DNA from: Desulfonema magnum
GTDB lineage: Bacteria; Desulfobacterota; Desulfobacteria; Desulfobacterales; 4be13
NCBI RefSeq assembly: GCF_017377395.1
Contig: NZ_CP061800.1
Coordinates: 5,229,633 to 5,293,632 of the forward strand
Reading direction: 5' to 3'
Length of the DNA: 64,000 nucleotides
This document shows, piece after piece, positions 35,442 through 44,531 of this stretch. The stretch's first letter is position 1, and the number at the start of each line of letters is the position of its first letter. The notes below the pieces were generated by a model, which worked only from the letters and a program-made list of their open reading frames with translations, searched no databases and was not told the DNA's origin. A program made the position numbers and the translations under genes.

Positions 35442-37375
35442 ATGAGTAAAATAGTAGGCATAGATCTGGGTACCACAAATTCATGTGTTGCCGTCATGGA
35501 GGGGGGGAGTCAAATGTGATTACGAATCCCGAGGGGGGGCGTACCACACCTTCAATTGTCGCTATTTCAGAGAGTGAGGAACGTCTGGTCGGCCAAATCG
35601 CAAAACGCCAGGCAATCACAAATCCTGAGAATACGGTATTTGGTGTAAAACGCCTGATCGGGCGTAAATATGAGTCACCTGAAATACAGAAAGACATAAA
35701 GGTACTTCCCTATAAGATCAACAAGGCAAGTAACGGTGATGTTCGTATTGACCTTCGGGGAAAAGAGAGCAGTCCCGCAGAAATATCATCTTATATATTG
35801 GCAAATATCAAGCATACAGCCGAGGAATATCTTGGCGAAAAGATTACAGATGCGGTTATTACAGTCCCTGCCTATTTTAATGACAGCCAGCGTCAGGCAA
35901 CAAAGGACGCGGGGAAAATCGCGGGCCTGAATGTTTTAAGGATCATCAACGAGCCCACGGCCGCGTCCCTTGCATATGGCCTGGATAAAAAAGCTGAAGA
36001 AAAAATTGCTGTTTTTGATCTTGGCGGCGGTACATTTGATGTATCCATACTGGAAATCGGCGAAGGTGTGTTTGAGGTGAAGTCAACAAACGGTGACACC
36101 CATCTCGGAGGAGAAGATTTTGACCTTCGCATCATTGATTATCTGGCAGACGAATTTAAAAAAGACCAGGGAATTGATCTGAGGGGAGACAAAATGGCGT
36201 TGCAGCGGCTCAAGGAAGCGGCTGAAAAAGCAAAGATGGAACTCTCCTCCTCAATGGAAACCGATGTGAATCTTCCCTTTATCACTGCCGATGCCACCGG
36301 ACCCAAGCATCTGAATATAAAAATAGGCAGAGCCAAGCTTGAAGCCCTTGTCGGGGATCTTCTGGATAATCTGGAAATGCCTTGCAGGACTGCGCTCAAA
36401 GACGCGGGAATGTCTCCCAATGAGGTGAATGAAGTTATCCTGGTGGGCGGTATGACACGTATGCCTGCGGTTCAGGAACGCGTGAAAAAAATTTTTGGCA
36501 AAGAGCCCCACAAAGGCGTGAATCCTGATGAAGTTGTTGCCCTGGGTGCCGCGATTCAGGGCGGTGTTTTAAAAGGGGATGTCAAAGATGTTCTTCTTCT
36601 GGATGTCACCCCCCTTTCGCTGGGTATTGAAACCCTCGGGGGCGTCATGACAAAACTGATTGAAAAAAATACCACCATCCCGACCAAAAAGAGCCAGGTT
36701 TTCTCAACTGCCGCGGATAATCAGCCGGCCGTGTCCATTCATGTGCTTCAGGGTGAGCGGGAAATGGCATCAAACAATAAGACCCTGGGACGCTTTGAGC
36801 TTGTAGGCATTCCGGCTGCGCCCAGAGGCGTGCCTCAGATCGAGGTCACTTTTGATATTGATGCCAACGGCATTGTGAATGTGTCTGCAAAAGACATGGC
36901 CACTGCCAAGGAACAGTCCATCCAGATTACAGCATCCAGCGGTCTGTCACAGGACGAGATTGACAACCTGGTCAAAGATGCGGAGCTTCATGCTGAGGAA
37001 GATAAGAAGAAAAAAGAGCTGGTGGAGGCCCGTAATTCAGCCGATGCCCTGATCTATCAGACAGAAAAATCCATTAAGGAACTTGGCGACAAAGTTGACA
37101 GCGAAACAAAGAGCAATGTTGAAAATGGCATAAGCAACATTAAAAAAGCAATGGAAGGGGATGATGCCGCAGAGATCACCCGGTTATGCGAAGAACTGAC
37201 CCAGACTTCCCATAAGTTGGCTGAAGCAATGTATAAGCAGGCATCAGAGGCCGGCGGACAGCCAGGCGGACCTGAAGGAACACCCGGCGCGGATCAGGCA
37301 GGACCTTCTGCACAGCCTGATGATGATGTGGTTGACGCTGATTTTGAAGAGGTAAAAGATAAGAAACAGAATTAA
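35442..37375 (+). CDS. dnaK: Chaperone DnaK (Hsp70), with a -1 frameshift in a G run near the start
   Basis: The ATG at 35442 follows a strong AAGGAGGA site and reads MSKIVGIDLGTTNSCVAVMEGG, the standard DnaK N-terminus. After seven consecutive G (35500-35506) this frame meets TGA at 35517. The +1 frame continues as ESNVITNPEGGRTTPSIV to the end at 37375. One extra G in the run would restore a 644-residue protein of normal length with all ATPase motifs (AVITVPAYFNDSQRQATKDAG, FDLGGGTFDVSIL, VILVGGMTRMPAV), the substrate-binding domain, and a lid ending GGPEGTPGADQAGPSAQPDDDVVDADFEEV. A sequencing homopolymer error, slippage expression or a real mutation are all possible. An intact dnaK is essential for stress growth in most bacteria, so an error or slippage is more likely. 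Confidence 0.92.
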
Positions 37376-37404
37376 AAAAACTGTTTTTTTCCTTATGATC
37401 TCCT

Positions 37405-37438
37405 AAATCCCGTGTGTACAATGTGCCACGGGATTTTT
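37405..37438 (+). terminator. Rho-independent terminator after dnaK
   Basis: Arms AAATCCCGTG (37405-37414) and CACGGGATTT (37427-37436) pair over 10 bp and are followed by TTG after a T run. The hairpin starts 30 nt past the dnaK stop. It marks the end of the grpE-dnaK unit; no dnaJ follows. Confidence 0.85.
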
Positions 37439-37571
37439 GTTGGCTCAGTATGGCTTACATTGTTGACACAATGCTCATCTTATATCATAATCAGATCATG
37501 ATTGTCAGCTCTGTTCTGCAAACGATGAAGGGAGCGCATCCCAAAAAACCGGAAAAAAAACCGGAAAAATT

Positions 37572-37733
37572 CTCGTTCCCAGGCTCCGCCTGGGAATGCA
37601 TTCCAGAGGCTCTGCCTCGTGTGTCAGCAGTATCGTTCCCAGGCTGATCCTGATCTTCCTGCCAGGAATATGGCATTGAATCACGCAAGGCAGAGCCTTG
37701 GGTATGCGTTCCCAGGCGGAGCCTGGGAACGAG
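37572..37733. repeat. Large inverted repeat (CGTTCCCAGGCTCCGCCTGGG arms)
   Basis: Two ~48-bp arms in inverse orientation, about 80% identical, begin CTCGTTCCCAGGCTCCGCC and end GGCGGAGCCTGGGAACGAG. The ~65-bp centre contains a third partial CGTTCCCAGGCT. Each arm is itself a palindrome (CCCAGGC/GCCTGGG). Fragments recur at 40204 and 47417. It fills the dnaK-gatB gap. Confidence 0.8.
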
Positions 37734-37847
37734 TTTTTTTGAATTTCAGATAAGTACATGCCAACTTTTTTGGAATGCTCCCCTGTGAAGGGCAGTGTGA
37801 CCCGCCCGCCATCAATAAATGATAAAAAATGGAAATAAGGACAAAAA

Positions 37848-39275
37848 ATGGAATTTGAATCTGTTATCGGTCTTGAAGTTCATGCCCAGCTGAAAACAAA
37901 AACAAAAATTTTCTGCAGCTGTTCAACCGCATTCGGATCACCGCCGAACACGCACACCTGTCCCGTGTGTCTGGGAATGCCGGGGGTACTTCCTGTGCTG
38001 AACAAAAAGGTTGTTGACTATACCATCCGCATGGCCCTTGCCACAAACTGTGAGATTGAGCGTGAAAGCAGGTTTGCGCGCAAGAATTATTTTTACCCTG
38101 ATCTTCCCAAAGGCTACCAGATATCCCAGTATGAACTGCCCATTGCCCGATTCGGACATATTGATATTGAAGTCGGCGATGAGACAAAACGGATCGGTAT
38201 TACCCGGATACACATGGAAGAGGACGCGGGCAAACTCACCCATGATCCTGACCGGCCTGTGAGCCGGGTTGATTTTAACAGGACCGGGGTTCCGCTTATG
38301 GAAATTGTCAGCGAACCAGATATTCGGACACCTGAGGAAGCCGGGGCATATCTCAGAAAACTGCGGTCCATTGTACGATACATCGGTGTCTCCGACGGCA
38401 ACATGGAAGAGGGAAGTTTCAGGTGTGATGCAAATGTGTCCATCATGCCGAAAGGTTCGGAAACCTTCGGAACTCGTGCAGAGTTAAAAAACCTGAATTC
38501 ATTCAAGCATGTTGAAAAGGCCATTTACTATGAAATAGAAAGACAGAAGGAAATCATCGGAGATGGCGGGGAGGTAGTTCAGGAAACACGATTGTGGGAT
38601 CCGGTCAAAAATGTGACAACTTCCATGCGGTCCAAAGAAGAAGCTCATGATTACCGATATTTCCCGGACCCGGACCTGTTGCCCCTTGTGGTGGAAAATG
38701 AATGGATTGACGCGGTAAAAGCGGAGCTTCCTGAACTGCCGGATGAAAAAAAAGACCGATTCATCAAGGCATTTGGCCTGCCGTCTTATGACGCGGAGGT
38801 GCTGACATCAAGCCGTGAGCTTGCAGATTATTTTGAAGACTGCTTAAAAGTTTTTCCCAATGCCAAACCTGTAAGCAACTGGGTCATGGGATCGCTTCTG
38901 GGGCTGCTGAACACCGAGGGAAAAACCATTGAAGATTCTCCGATTTCAGCGCATGATCTCGGACATCTTCTGAAGCTTATTGACGAGGATGTTATCAGCG
39001 GAAAAATTGCAAAAACCGTGTTTGATGAAATGGCAAAAACAGGCAAGCCTCCCAAAAAGATTGTGGAAGAAAAAGGACTTGTCCAGGTGACAGATGTATC
39101 TGCCATTGAAGCTGTGGTGGCAAAGGTGCTTGAGCGTTCTCCCAAAGAGATTGAGGAGTATAAGGGTGGAAAGACCAAAGTGCTGGGATTCTTTGTGGGT
39201 CAGGTTATGAAGGAAACCAAAGGCAAGGCCAATCCGAAAATTGTGAATGAGATACTGAGGGATAAACTGGGTTAA
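37848..39275 (+). CDS. gatB: Asp-tRNA(Asn)/Glu-tRNA(Gln) amidotransferase subunit B
   Basis: GatB is the tRNA-binding kinase/transamidase subunit of GatCAB, which converts misacylated Glu-tRNA-Gln or Asp-tRNA-Asn. The 475-residue length is normal. Signatures are FESVIGLEVHAQLKTKTKIFC, CPVCLGMPGVLPVLN, FYPDLPKGYQISQYELPIA, HMEEDAGKLTHD, and the YqeY-like C-terminal tail domain. Zinc-site cysteines are present (C24, C26, C39, C42). gatA and gatC are not in the window. Because this genome also encodes a glutaminyl-tRNA synthetase (glnS at 61.8 kb), GatCAB probably serves mainly Asp-tRNA-Asn here, or both; this is inference. Confidence 0.96.
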   Translation: MEFESVIGLEVHAQLKTKTKIFCSCSTAFGSPPNTHTCPVCLGMPGVLPVLNKKVVDYTIRMALATNCEIERESRFARKNYFYPDLPKGYQISQYELPIARFGHIDIEVGDETKRIGITRIHMEEDAGKLTHDPDRPVSRVDFNRTGVPLMEIVSEPDIRTPEEAGAYLRKLRSIVRYIGVSDGNMEEGSFRCDANVSIMPKGSETFGTRAELKNLNSFKHVEKAIYYEIERQKEIIGDGGEVVQETRLWDPVKNVTTSMRSKEEAHDYRYFPDPDLLPLVVENEWIDAVKAELPELPDEKKDRFIKAFGLPSYDAEVLTSSRELADYFEDCLKVFPNAKPVSNWVMGSLLGLLNTEGKTIEDSPISAHDLGHLLKLIDEDVISGKIAKTVFDEMAKTGKPPKKIVEEKGLVQVTDVSAIEAVVAKVLERSPKEIEEYKGGKTKVLGFFVGQVMKETKGKANPKIVNEILRDKLG

Positions 39276-39370
39276 AATTTGAAATTCGAATTAAATTCAG
39301 ATGACAAAAAATCAGAATTTGAAACAGCCGCTCTTGCTCTTAATCGAATAAAAGCGGGCAGGATTAAGAG

Positions 39371-39505
39371 CCAATGCTGTTGACCTAGACAGTTCCGAAC
39401 GGATTCGGAGTGCAAAAATTATATTTTTGCGCCTGTGAAAAAGCATTTTTCGCACTCCGGATAAAATACCGGAAAACTCGCTTACTCTTAAGTCAACAGC
39501 ATTGG
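39371..39505. mobile_element. Mini inverted-repeat element with 9-bp target duplication
   Basis: Ends CCAATGCTGTTGAC (39371-39384) and GTCAACAGCATTGG (39492-39505) are exact inverses. Directly outside are perfect 9-bp direct repeats GATTAAGAG (39362-39370 and 39506-39514). The 107-bp interior holds a palindrome CGGAGTGCAAAAAT...TTTTTCGCACTCCGG, a member of the CCGGAGTGC repeat family. It has no coding capacity, so it would need a transposase supplied from elsewhere. Confidence 0.85.
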
Positions 39506-39670
39506 GATTAAGAGCAGGGAGTCTTGACTTGCCAAAACAATCAGTGATGAGAGACAGCAGGGGCAAAAAAGCTTTGATAATGACATGTTAATAAAAAATT
39601 CAGTCCAAATGCTCAAGAGAGAAGCCCCTTGCTGTCCTTTCAATCATTTTGTCACACAAGAGACAGACTG

Positions 39671-40003
39671 CTAACGCCCACCTGTACCCCTTCCGGAAAT
39701 ACTCCTACCAGCGAGTGGATTGTAGAGCTTTGTAATCGCAAACTTCATAACTTCCAAGGACTTCATGTCCAATATAATATTTGTCAAAGTGTTATTTCCT
39801 TCTTCAGGAAGTACACAGGCATTGTTTGCGTCAAAGGTTAAGCCCTCAAACCCTTTCATTAATTTTTTTTGGTCTTTCTTGGTCATGCCTACCTGAACTG
39901 CTTTTTTTCCATCTATTTCCTGAACCTGGTCAGCCAATCCGACAGCCTCAATTTTTTTGAATTTCTCATCATCCAAAAAAACATTGATGTAAAAATCTGA
40001 CAT
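39671..40003 (-). CDS. Small protein of unknown function, 110 residues
   Basis: I do not recognise the family. The ATG at 40003 has a strong AAAGGAGG site, so the gene is probably real. The product is soluble and lacks a signal peptide. It begins MSDFYINVFLDDEKFKKIEA and is mixed alpha/beta in pattern, with a lysine-rich centre (VGMTKKDQKKLMKGFEG) and a basic, glycine-rich tail (SISGRGTGGR). It stands alone between the mini-element at 39.4 kb and hisS, on the same strand as hisS and ~230 bp downstream of it. An in-frame extension to 40057 lacks a ribosome site. Confidence 0.65.
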   Translation of the reverse strand: MSDFYINVFLDDEKFKKIEAVGLADQVQEIDGKKAVQVGMTKKDQKKLMKGFEGLTFDANNACVLPEEGNNTLTNIILDMKSLEVMKFAITKLYNPLAGRSISGRGTGGR

Positions 40004-40236
40004 AATAAAACCTCCTTTTAAAAAGTAAAAATTAAAGTATTCAATTACATGTCCCAACAGTCATAAGTTCTCTGGAAATTTTGAAGATCATTCCGATAAC
40101 TGACTGAAATGATCAGCTCCGCATATTTCATACTTATTTTTACGGTACTGACGATTTCAATATGTTATGAAAATTTATGACTGACGAGTTATAGCACTAT
40201 CATCTTATTCCCATGGTTTGCGCGGCTCGGAAAACA

Positions 40237-41631
40237 TCAGTTTTCCCTCTTGAAATAATGTATCATTTCATTTCTTGGAATCTCTTCCTGTTTCCGGGTT
40301 TGCAGATTTTTGACCTGAACCGTTTGTGTTTCAAATTCATTGCCGCCGCAAATGATGGCAAACTTCATACCTCTGGTGATTGCAAAGTTAAACTGGTTTT
40401 TGAATGTTGTGTCATCCGCGAGGCAGACTTCCGCATTCATCCCCGCGCCGCGCAACTCCGCGGCCATCTGAAGATAATCCGCGTCACGGTCTTTTTCGAG
40501 TCTGAGAACCATCACCTCGGTCACGGTTTGTTCCGCACGATCAATGGCACCGAGGTGACTCAGCGCGGCAAACAGACGATCAACGCCGATAGATGAGCCT
40601 GTCGCGGGGAGTTCCGCGCCTGTGAAACGACTGACCAGACCATTATACCGACCCCCTCCGAACACACTTCCGAACTCCGGGGCATCCAGAAGTATTGTCT
40701 CCATCACCGGACCCGTGTAATAGTCCAGGCCCCGGGCAATTGAGAAATCAATATCCACAGCTTCAGCCGGTATTCCCATGCCCGCGATGTAATCTAAAAT
40801 CTGGCGAAGTTCATCAATTCCTTCCTCAGCCACACTGATCTCCTGAAAGACATTTCCGCACAGCTTCAGTTTCTCTTCATTACTCCCCTTTAAATCCAGA
40901 AACGCCCTGATTTTCACGATAGCGTCCTCAGACAGTGCGGGTGCCGGATCAAAAGGGGTTTTTGGCTCGGACTGAAGCTCCGCCAATACTTTTTCCAAAC
41001 CAATTTTATCAATCTTATCAAGGATGCGCATCATTTCCTTGGTGATATCATCCGCTTTCACTTCTCCCCGGTCATGAATATCCGCCAGTATTGCCAGCCC
41101 ATTAAGTATCTTGCGATTGTTCAGGCGGATTTTAAATTTTTTAACTCCCAGTGCCTCCATTGTCAGAAACATTATCGCCACAATTTCAGCATCTGCCAGC
41201 ATTGAAGAAGTTCCGGCGATGTCCGCGTCAAACTGATAAAACTGCCGATAACGGCCGCTCTGGGGGGTATCCGCACGGAATACCGGCCCGACTACCATTC
41301 GCCGCCATGGCAGACGGATACCTGTTCTTTTTTTTGCATTATAAGGATTTGCCGCCAAAATACGGGCAAAAGGAACCGTATGATCAAAAGGTATTGCCAG
41401 CGGTTCGTCATCATGGGTACTCTTTATATGAAAAATATTTTTTCCGGTGTCGCTGGTTTCGCCAGCCAGGGTTTTCAAAAACTCGATGCGAGGGGTCTCT
41501 ATGGGATCGAATCCGAATGAGCGAAAAATTTTCTGAATCGTCCCGAGCATCTTTTCCCTTGCCAGATAATCAGGGGGAAGAAAGTCTAAAAAGCCGCCGG
41601 GACGTTCCGGTTTAACAACATTGTCTGCCAT
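40237..41631 (-). CDS. hisS: Histidyl-tRNA synthetase
   Basis: This class II synthetase charges tRNA-His. The protein has 464 residues from an ATG with an AGAGGAA site 8 nt upstream; an ATG 16 codons earlier has none. Motif 1 lies in PPDYLAREKMLGTIQKIFRSFGFDPIETPRIE. Motif 2 is RMVVGPVFRADTPQSGRYRQFYQFDADIAG. The histidine-binding motif is RGLDYYTGPVMET, and motif 3 is FGSVFGGGRYNGLV with SIGVDRLFAAL. The anticodon-binding domain follows (VMVLRLEKDRDADYLQMAAELR). It is somewhat longer than the E. coli enzyme (424), with extra helical sequence at ~200-270, typical of one HisRS subgroup. Confidence 0.95.
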   Translation of the reverse strand: MADNVVKPERPGGFLDFLPPDYLAREKMLGTIQKIFRSFGFDPIETPRIEFLKTLAGETSDTGKNIFHIKSTHDDEPLAIPFDHTVPFARILAANPYNAKKRTGIRLPWRRMVVGPVFRADTPQSGRYRQFYQFDADIAGTSSMLADAEIVAIMFLTMEALGVKKFKIRLNNRKILNGLAILADIHDRGEVKADDITKEMMRILDKIDKIGLEKVLAELQSEPKTPFDPAPALSEDAIVKIRAFLDLKGSNEEKLKLCGNVFQEISVAEEGIDELRQILDYIAGMGIPAEAVDIDFSIARGLDYYTGPVMETILLDAPEFGSVFGGGRYNGLVSRFTGAELPATGSSIGVDRLFAALSHLGAIDRAEQTVTEVMVLRLEKDRDADYLQMAAELRGAGMNAEVCLADDTTFKNQFNFAITRGMKFAIICGGNEFETQTVQVKNLQTRKQEEIPRNEMIHYFKREN

Positions 41632-41834
41632 TTGTATATTCCTCTTGTTCTTCTTTACTGACGCTTCATTATCAGTCATAGCATGAGTCAGCTAAATATT
41701 TTGTCTGTAACTACCCGGACAAACGTTTTTCGGTATTCGAAAGCGTTCCGACGTTTTGAAAACGCGGGAACTCCAATTTGTTCAACCGGAAAAATATATG
41801 ATCAGGTACTTATTTAAGGTTAATTCTGATAAAC

Positions 41835-42965
41835 GGTCATGACCTGTCGGTCACAACGAGTGATGAAAGTTTTACATTTTTTCCTAACACCTAACACCTA
41901 ACACCCAACATTTTTTCATATAAACGGCCATGAGCCGCCGGTCACAACGAATGATGAAAGTTTTGTAGTTTTTTCCTAACACTTAACACTTAACACCTGA
42001 CACTTTCATATAAACGGCCATGAGCGCTCCGCTCACAACGAAACATGAAAGAACTTTTAACTTCAGTCACTTTATTAACTTTAGTCACTTCAGACACTTT
42101 CATATAAACGGCCATGAACTGCCGGTCACAACGAACGATGAAAGTTTTGCAGTTTTTCCTGACACTTAACACTTAACACCTGACACTTTCATATAAACGG
42201 CCATGATCTGCCGGTCACAACGAAGTATGAAAGTTTTGCAGTTTTTCCTAACACTTAACACCTAACACCTAACACCTGACACTTTCATATAAACGGCCAT
42301 GATCTGCCGGTCACAACGAAGTATGAAAGTTTTGCAGTTTTTCCTAACACTTAACACCTAACACCTAACACCTGACACTTTCATATAAACGGGCATGACC
42401 TGCCGGTCACAACGAAAAATGAAAGTTTTACTGTTTTTTCCTAAGACTTAACACTTAACACTTAACACCTAACACCTGACACTTTCATATAAACGGCCAT
42501 GAGCGCTCCGCTCACAACGAAACATGAAAGAACTTTTAACTTCAGTCACTTTATTAACTTCAGTCACTTCAGACACTTTCATATAAACGGCCATGAGCGG
42601 TCCGCTCACAACGAAACATGAAAGAACTTTTAACTTCAGGCACTTTGGTTACTTTAGCTCACTTCAGACACTTTCATATAAACGGCCATGATCTGCCGGT
42701 CACAACGAAGTATGAAAGTTTTGCAGTTTTTCCTAACACTTAACACCTAACACCTAACACCTGACACTTTCATATAAACGGTCATGAACTGCCGGTCACA
42801 ACGAACGATGAAAGTTTTGTAGTTTTTCCTGACACTTAACACTTAACACTTAACACCTGACACTTTCATATAAACGGCCATGAACTGCCGGTCACAACGA
42901 ACGATGAAAGTTTTACAGTTTTTCCTAACACTTAACACTTAACACCTGACACTTTCATATAAAAA
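41835..42965. repeat. Array of 12 hairpin-plus-heptamer units (~85-98 bp each)
   Basis: Each unit has an outer stem ACTTTCAT/ATGAAAGT around ATAAACGGCC and an inner hairpin, then a poly-pyrimidine TTTTTCC and a run of TAACACT/TAACACC/TGACACC heptamers. Inner hairpins vary with pairing kept in several units, for example TGACC-TGCC-GGTCA and TGAGCG-CTC-CGCTCA. The constant word CACAACGA recurs every unit from ~41856 to ~42897. Units with CAGTCACTT heptamers alternate with TAACACT units. Single copies in inverse sense occur at 46840-46925 and 54770-54858. It fills the hisS-hypB gap with no gene. Confidence 0.9.
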
Positions 42966-43184
42966 ATATAGAACTAATATAATGGGAATCCATACCTGTC
43001 AACTTTTAAATAACCTTTCCAAAGATAAGCCATTTTACAGGTTCTGACAATTTTCCATAGAACAGACAGCAGGCATGAATTAGCGGAAAATCTAAAAAAA
43101 AGACTTGTTTTCAGATTCGGGAAGAGATTATAAAGAAATTCACACCGAATACTGTATTTTTCTTATAAGCACGATGAGTGTCAG

Positions 43185-43500
43185 AAAAAAAGCTGTGTAC
43201 AGGACAAAAAAAGATGAGCAACAAAGAAACCCGGGTTTTTCCGAGGGGGGGGAAGGTGCATATGCATCAGGCTAAGATTACAACCTACTGTTTTTATTAA
43301 CTCTGATTTTGCCGGACGGGGTTTGCAACCCCGTCCGGAATATTTTCCGAATCGCCGCCCGCAAACGTTTCGGACGGGGTTGCAAACCCCGTCCGGCAGC
43401 CGTCCCGCATTCTTAGCCTGATGCATATGGGGGGAAGGTGTCCCGTCCGGGAAAAAAAGCCGGGTTTCTTCCCGCACCGCAACTTTTTGTCATGTACACA
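43185..43500. repeat. AAACCCGGGTTT-family element split by a mini-transposon
   Basis: The left part (43190-43258) has GTGTACAGGACAAAAAAAG and AAAGAAACCCGGGTTTTTC. The right part (43430-~43500) has TGTCCCGTCCGGG and AAAAAGCCGGGTTTCTTCC. Joined at the 11-bp duplication, they reproduce the intact element at 43526-43686 in order and spacing. Confidence 0.8.
43259..43429. mobile_element. Mini inverted-repeat element, copy 2 (171 bp, perfect 11-bp target duplication)
   Basis: Perfect 19-bp ends CATATGCATCAGGCTAAGA and TCTTAGCCTGATGCATATG are bordered by the exact direct repeat GGGGGAAGGTG on both sides (43248-43258, 43430-43440). The interior holds two copies of the palindrome GGACGGGGTTGCAAACCCC (43312-43338 and 43371-43396), also found at 22592. 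No coding sequence. Copy 1 at 25602 shares the ends but not the interior. Confidence 0.88.
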
Positions 43501-43525
43501 GAAAAAAAGTTTAAAACCCCTTTTA

Positions 43526-43686
43526 AACATTCACCAGATCGAAAAGTTTTCGGGCCGTGTACAGGGCAAAGAGGACGGACGGCAAAGAAACCCGGGTTTT
43601 TCCGGCAGGGGAGGGTGTCCTGTCCCGGGGAAAAACCCGGGTTTCTCCGAGGTCCTCCGCACAGCCCGGAAACTTTTCGATCTGCT
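43526..43686. repeat. AAACCCGGGTTT-family element, intact copy
   Basis: Outer arms CCAGATCGAAAAGTTTTCG and CGGAAACTTTTCGATCTGC are inverse. Inner arms AAAGAAACCCGGGTTTTTC and GGAAAAACCCGGGTTTCTC bracket GGCAGGGGAGGGTGTCCTG. It serves as the empty-site comparison for the interrupted copy next to it. More distant members are at 14868, 25497, 47645 and 58000. Confidence 0.8.
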
Positions 43687-43762
43687 GACATTAAAACATT
43701 TTGCTCCGTACTTAACAACAATGCGCCTTTATTCATTATAATTTTACAACAAGGATATTGAA

Positions 43763-44437
43763 ATGGAAATAAAAGTCGTTCGCAAGGTTTTGGATGTTAA
43801 CGATACAATGGCGGAACAGAACCGGAACATATTTACAGAAAAAGGAATTTTTGTCCTTAACATGATGAGTTCTCCGGGTGCGGGTAAGACCACAGTGCTT
43901 GAAAAGACGCTCTCTCATATCATGCCGGAAATCAGAACAGCGGTCATTGTGGGAGATATCTGCACCACAAATGATGCTGACCGGCTTGCCAAAACCGGTG
44001 TGCCTGTGGTGCAGATTAATACGGATGAATTTGGCGGAGACTGCCATCTCGCGGCCCATGTCATCGCAAAGGCCGCTGTAAATCTTGACCTTGATGCCAC
44101 AGATCTGCTGATTGTGGAGAACGTGGGTAATCTGGTATGCCCTGCGGAGTTTGACATTGGCGAGGATGCGCGTGCGGTGATTCTCAGTGTGACCGAAGGG
44201 GAAGACAAGCCTCTGAAATATCCTCTGATGTTCCGGGTTTGCGACGCTGCTTTGGTAAATAAGACAGACTTGCTTCCGTATCTTGACTATGATATAAAGG
44301 ATACCATAAAGAATATCAGCCAAATACATGCTGACATGTCTGTTTTTGAAATATCCGCAAAGACAGAACAGGGATTTGATCCCTGGCTGGACTGGCTCAG
44401 GCGTTGTGTGAAGCAAAAAACAGAAAAAAGAAACTGA
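43763..44437 (+). CDS. hypB: Hydrogenase nickel incorporation protein HypB
   Basis: HypB is a GTPase that delivers nickel during maturation of NiFe hydrogenases. The 224-residue protein has the P-loop SSPGAGKTT (36-44), a metal-site region with C and D (VGDICTTNDADRLA), GGDCHLAA, ENVGNLVCPAEFD, and the NKTD guanine motif. It lacks the histidine-rich N-terminal nickel store of some homologues. AAGGAT lies 9 nt before the ATG. No hypA or hydrogenase gene is adjacent. The genome also encodes a Ni-dependent CO dehydrogenase 14 kb away, but a direct link is inference. Confidence 0.95.
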   Translation: MEIKVVRKVLDVNDTMAEQNRNIFTEKGIFVLNMMSSPGAGKTTVLEKTLSHIMPEIRTAVIVGDICTTNDADRLAKTGVPVVQINTDEFGGDCHLAAHVIAKAAVNLDLDATDLLIVENVGNLVCPAEFDIGEDARAVILSVTEGEDKPLKYPLMFRVCDAALVNKTDLLPYLDYDIKDTIKNISQIHADMSVFEISAKTEQGFDPWLDWLRRCVKQKTEKRN

Positions 44438-44475
44438 TTCCGAGTGTTGTGAAAAACTGAATTGAAAGCTGAGAC

Positions 44476-44514
44476 AAACCGGGTTTTTGTAAAAACTCGG
44501 TTTTTGTTTTTTTT
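44476..44514 (+). terminator. Rho-independent terminator after hypB
   Basis: AAACCGGGTTTTT and AAAAACTCGGTTT pair over 13 bp with one G-T pair and a 2-nt loop, followed by TTGTTTTTTTT. It lies ~40 nt past hypB and just before rlmD, so the two genes are probably separate units. Confidence 0.88.
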
Positions 44515-44531
44515 AAATAAGGATTATAATT

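Noticed and set aside
35483..35520. Alternative dnaK start at 35483 (MCCRHGGG)
   Set aside because: Lies in the wrong frame over the conserved DLGTTNSC codons; the real start is 35442 with a frameshift.
41835..42965. CRISPR array
   Set aside because: Units are ~90 bp and repetitive throughout; there are no short conserved repeats with unique spacers and no cas genes.
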